Positions 5,520-5,781 of a stretch of 5,781 bases of DNA are shown piece by piece (position 1 is the stretch's first letter; each line of letters starts with the position of its first letter). Both the position numbers and the translations under genes were made by a program. A model generated the notes under the pieces. The model saw nothing but the letters and a program-made list of their open reading frames with translations, was not told where the DNA came from and ran no database searches. The stretch is from NCBI GenBank assembly GCA_046727435.1, contig JBKPCR010000499.1, forward strand, positions 1-5,781, in the 5' to 3' direction. The DNA comes from CAVPRW01 sp046727435 [NCBI: bacterium]. Its GTDB lineage: Bacteria; Tectomicrobia; Entotheonellia; J063.

Positions 5520-5527
5520 GAGGTCAA
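5499..5527 (-). promoter_or_regulatory. sigma-70 promoter of the toxin-antitoxin operon
   Basis: On the minus strand TTGACC (5527-5522) is followed after exactly 17 bp by TATATA (5504-5499). Transcription would start near 5492, with the toxin ATG at 5489, giving a nearly leaderless transcript. Cassettes carrying toxin-antitoxin genes often bring their own promoter, as here. Confidence 0.72.
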
Positions 5528-5600
5528 CCTTGAATAGATAGGTGGAACGCTATAGTAGGGCTAGCAAACTGGGAAAGATTGATTTCGGTTTTACGGTCTA
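5528..5600 (-). other. 5' end of the toxin-antitoxin cassette
   Basis: No gene is seen between the promoter and the intron end. On the minus strand the segment begins (T)TAGACC directly at the intron border. That is complementary to GGTCTAA after the antitoxin gene, as expected for the two ends of one cassette. Confidence 0.55.
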
Positions 5601-5603
5601 ATT

Positions 5604-5640
5604 GGGATAGGGAGGGGCCTCACGGCCTCCCCCCTCCCAT
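5604..5640 (-). ncRNA. group II intron domain VI with bulged branch-point A
   Basis: GGCC-GTGA-GGCC (5627-5616) forms the tip with a GNRA-type tetraloop. It is extended by a G-rich strand pairing with CCTCCC, then an unpaired A (minus strand at 5608) and a GGG/TCCC base. The A is followed by 7 nt to the proposed 3' splice site. Confidence 0.75.
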
Positions 5641-5673
5641 ACCACCGGACATACGGGTCACGTCTCCGGCGGT
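5641..5673 (-). ncRNA. group II intron domain V (catalytic hairpin)
   Basis: This 33-nt element pairs ACCGCCGGA with TCCGGTGGT (nine pairs, one wobble), then a bulge and a short ACG/CGT upper stem. Size and shape fit the near-invariant 34-nt domain V. CGC at 5671-5669 sits where the catalytic triad is expected in class IIC introns. Confidence 0.75.
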
Positions 5674-5686
5674 TCGGTGGATTCAG

Positions 5687-5781
5687 TCAGCGATGGGAAC
5701 CGCGATGGAGGCGCGGCAATCCCAGGCCGTCGAAGTAGCTCCCCGGGAGCGCGATCGCCAGCGCCGGGCTGCGGCTGATGC
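5687..5781 (-). CDS. group II intron reverse transcriptase/maturase, C-terminal end (partial)
   Basis: Only the last 30 codons are in the window, and the gene continues past the right edge. The segment SPALAIALPGSYFDGLG followed by LPRLHR and the stop TGA (5689-5687) resembles the end of the maturase (X) and following region of bacterial intron proteins, which commonly read ALxxAYFxxLGLPxL. The full protein would reverse-transcribe the intron and help it splice. The stop lies 14 nt before domain V, the usual close spacing. Recognition rests on a short stretch, but its position just before domains V and VI makes it secure. Confidence 0.75.
   Translation of the reverse strand, partial: ISRSPALAIALPGSYFDGLGLPRLHRGSHR

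Larger units (their letters stand above)
5601..5781 (-). mobile_element. 3' end of a group II intron, continuing past the window
   Basis: In order on the minus strand are the C-terminus of an intron reverse transcriptase/maturase, a domain V hairpin and a domain VI hairpin, the standard 3' arrangement. The intron ends about ...CCCAAT. A bulged A in domain VI lies 8 nt from that end, the expected branch point. A CGC triplet in domain V suggests class IIC, whose attC-targeting branch inserts in integron recombination sites. The downstream exon begins TAGACC, so the intron probably split a GTTAGACC box. The splice border could be off by 1-2 nt. Confidence 0.8.

Noticed and set aside
1-5781. CRISPR array, tRNA or rRNA genes
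   Set aside because: No regularly spaced repeat units and no cloverleaf or rRNA signature were seen on either strand.

Overview
The window reads as part of an integron gene-cassette array that has been invaded by mobile elements. It comes from a moderately GC-rich bacterium that I cannot assign to a genus. All cassette genes lie on the minus strand, so the array is best read from right to left.

From the right edge the contents are as follows. (1) The 3' end of a group II intron (about 5601-5781): the last 30 codons of its reverse transcriptase/maturase, then domain V and domain VI. It ends at the first bases of the next cassette. (2) A toxin-antitoxin cassette: a PIN-domain toxin (5055-5489) and a ribbon-helix-helix antitoxin (4822-5058) that overlap by 4 bp. 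A strong, nearly leaderless promoter with a palindromic operator drives them. (3) An attC-like recombination site just after the antitoxin stop. It is split by a 1716-bp IS1182-family element (3083-4798, 16-bp terminal inverted repeats, transposase frame broken by three TGA codons) and by an IS110-family element of IS1111 type (about 1481-3009). (4) A second probable cassette carrying an FMN-dependent alpha-hydroxy-acid oxidase (341-1396), followed by another half attC box (286-292). (5) A GC-rich stretch (1-285) with no recognisable gene.

The strongest observation appears when both insertion sequences are removed from the middle of the window. The flanks then join into a 91-nt attC-like palindrome: box GTCTAAC, arm GCGCTGCAGCCG, 43-nt loop, arm CGGCTGAGCGC with one base missing, box GTTAGCC. 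The 5' end of each cassette is complementary to the box after its own gene (TTAGACC with GGTCTAA; TTAGCC with GGCTAA), as expected for excised circular cassettes. Three unrelated mobile elements therefore sit in or at attC sites.

The IS110 element carries a perfect -35 hexamer at its right end and a near-consensus -10 at its left end. In the circular form these would be 17 bp apart and would form a promoter. Its transposase start is buried in a hairpin. The IS1182 element looks inactive by itself. The oxidase and toxin-antitoxin genes are the array's cargo. The toxin-antitoxin pair may help stabilise the array, but the toxin has Gln where relatives usually have the second PIN acidic residue.
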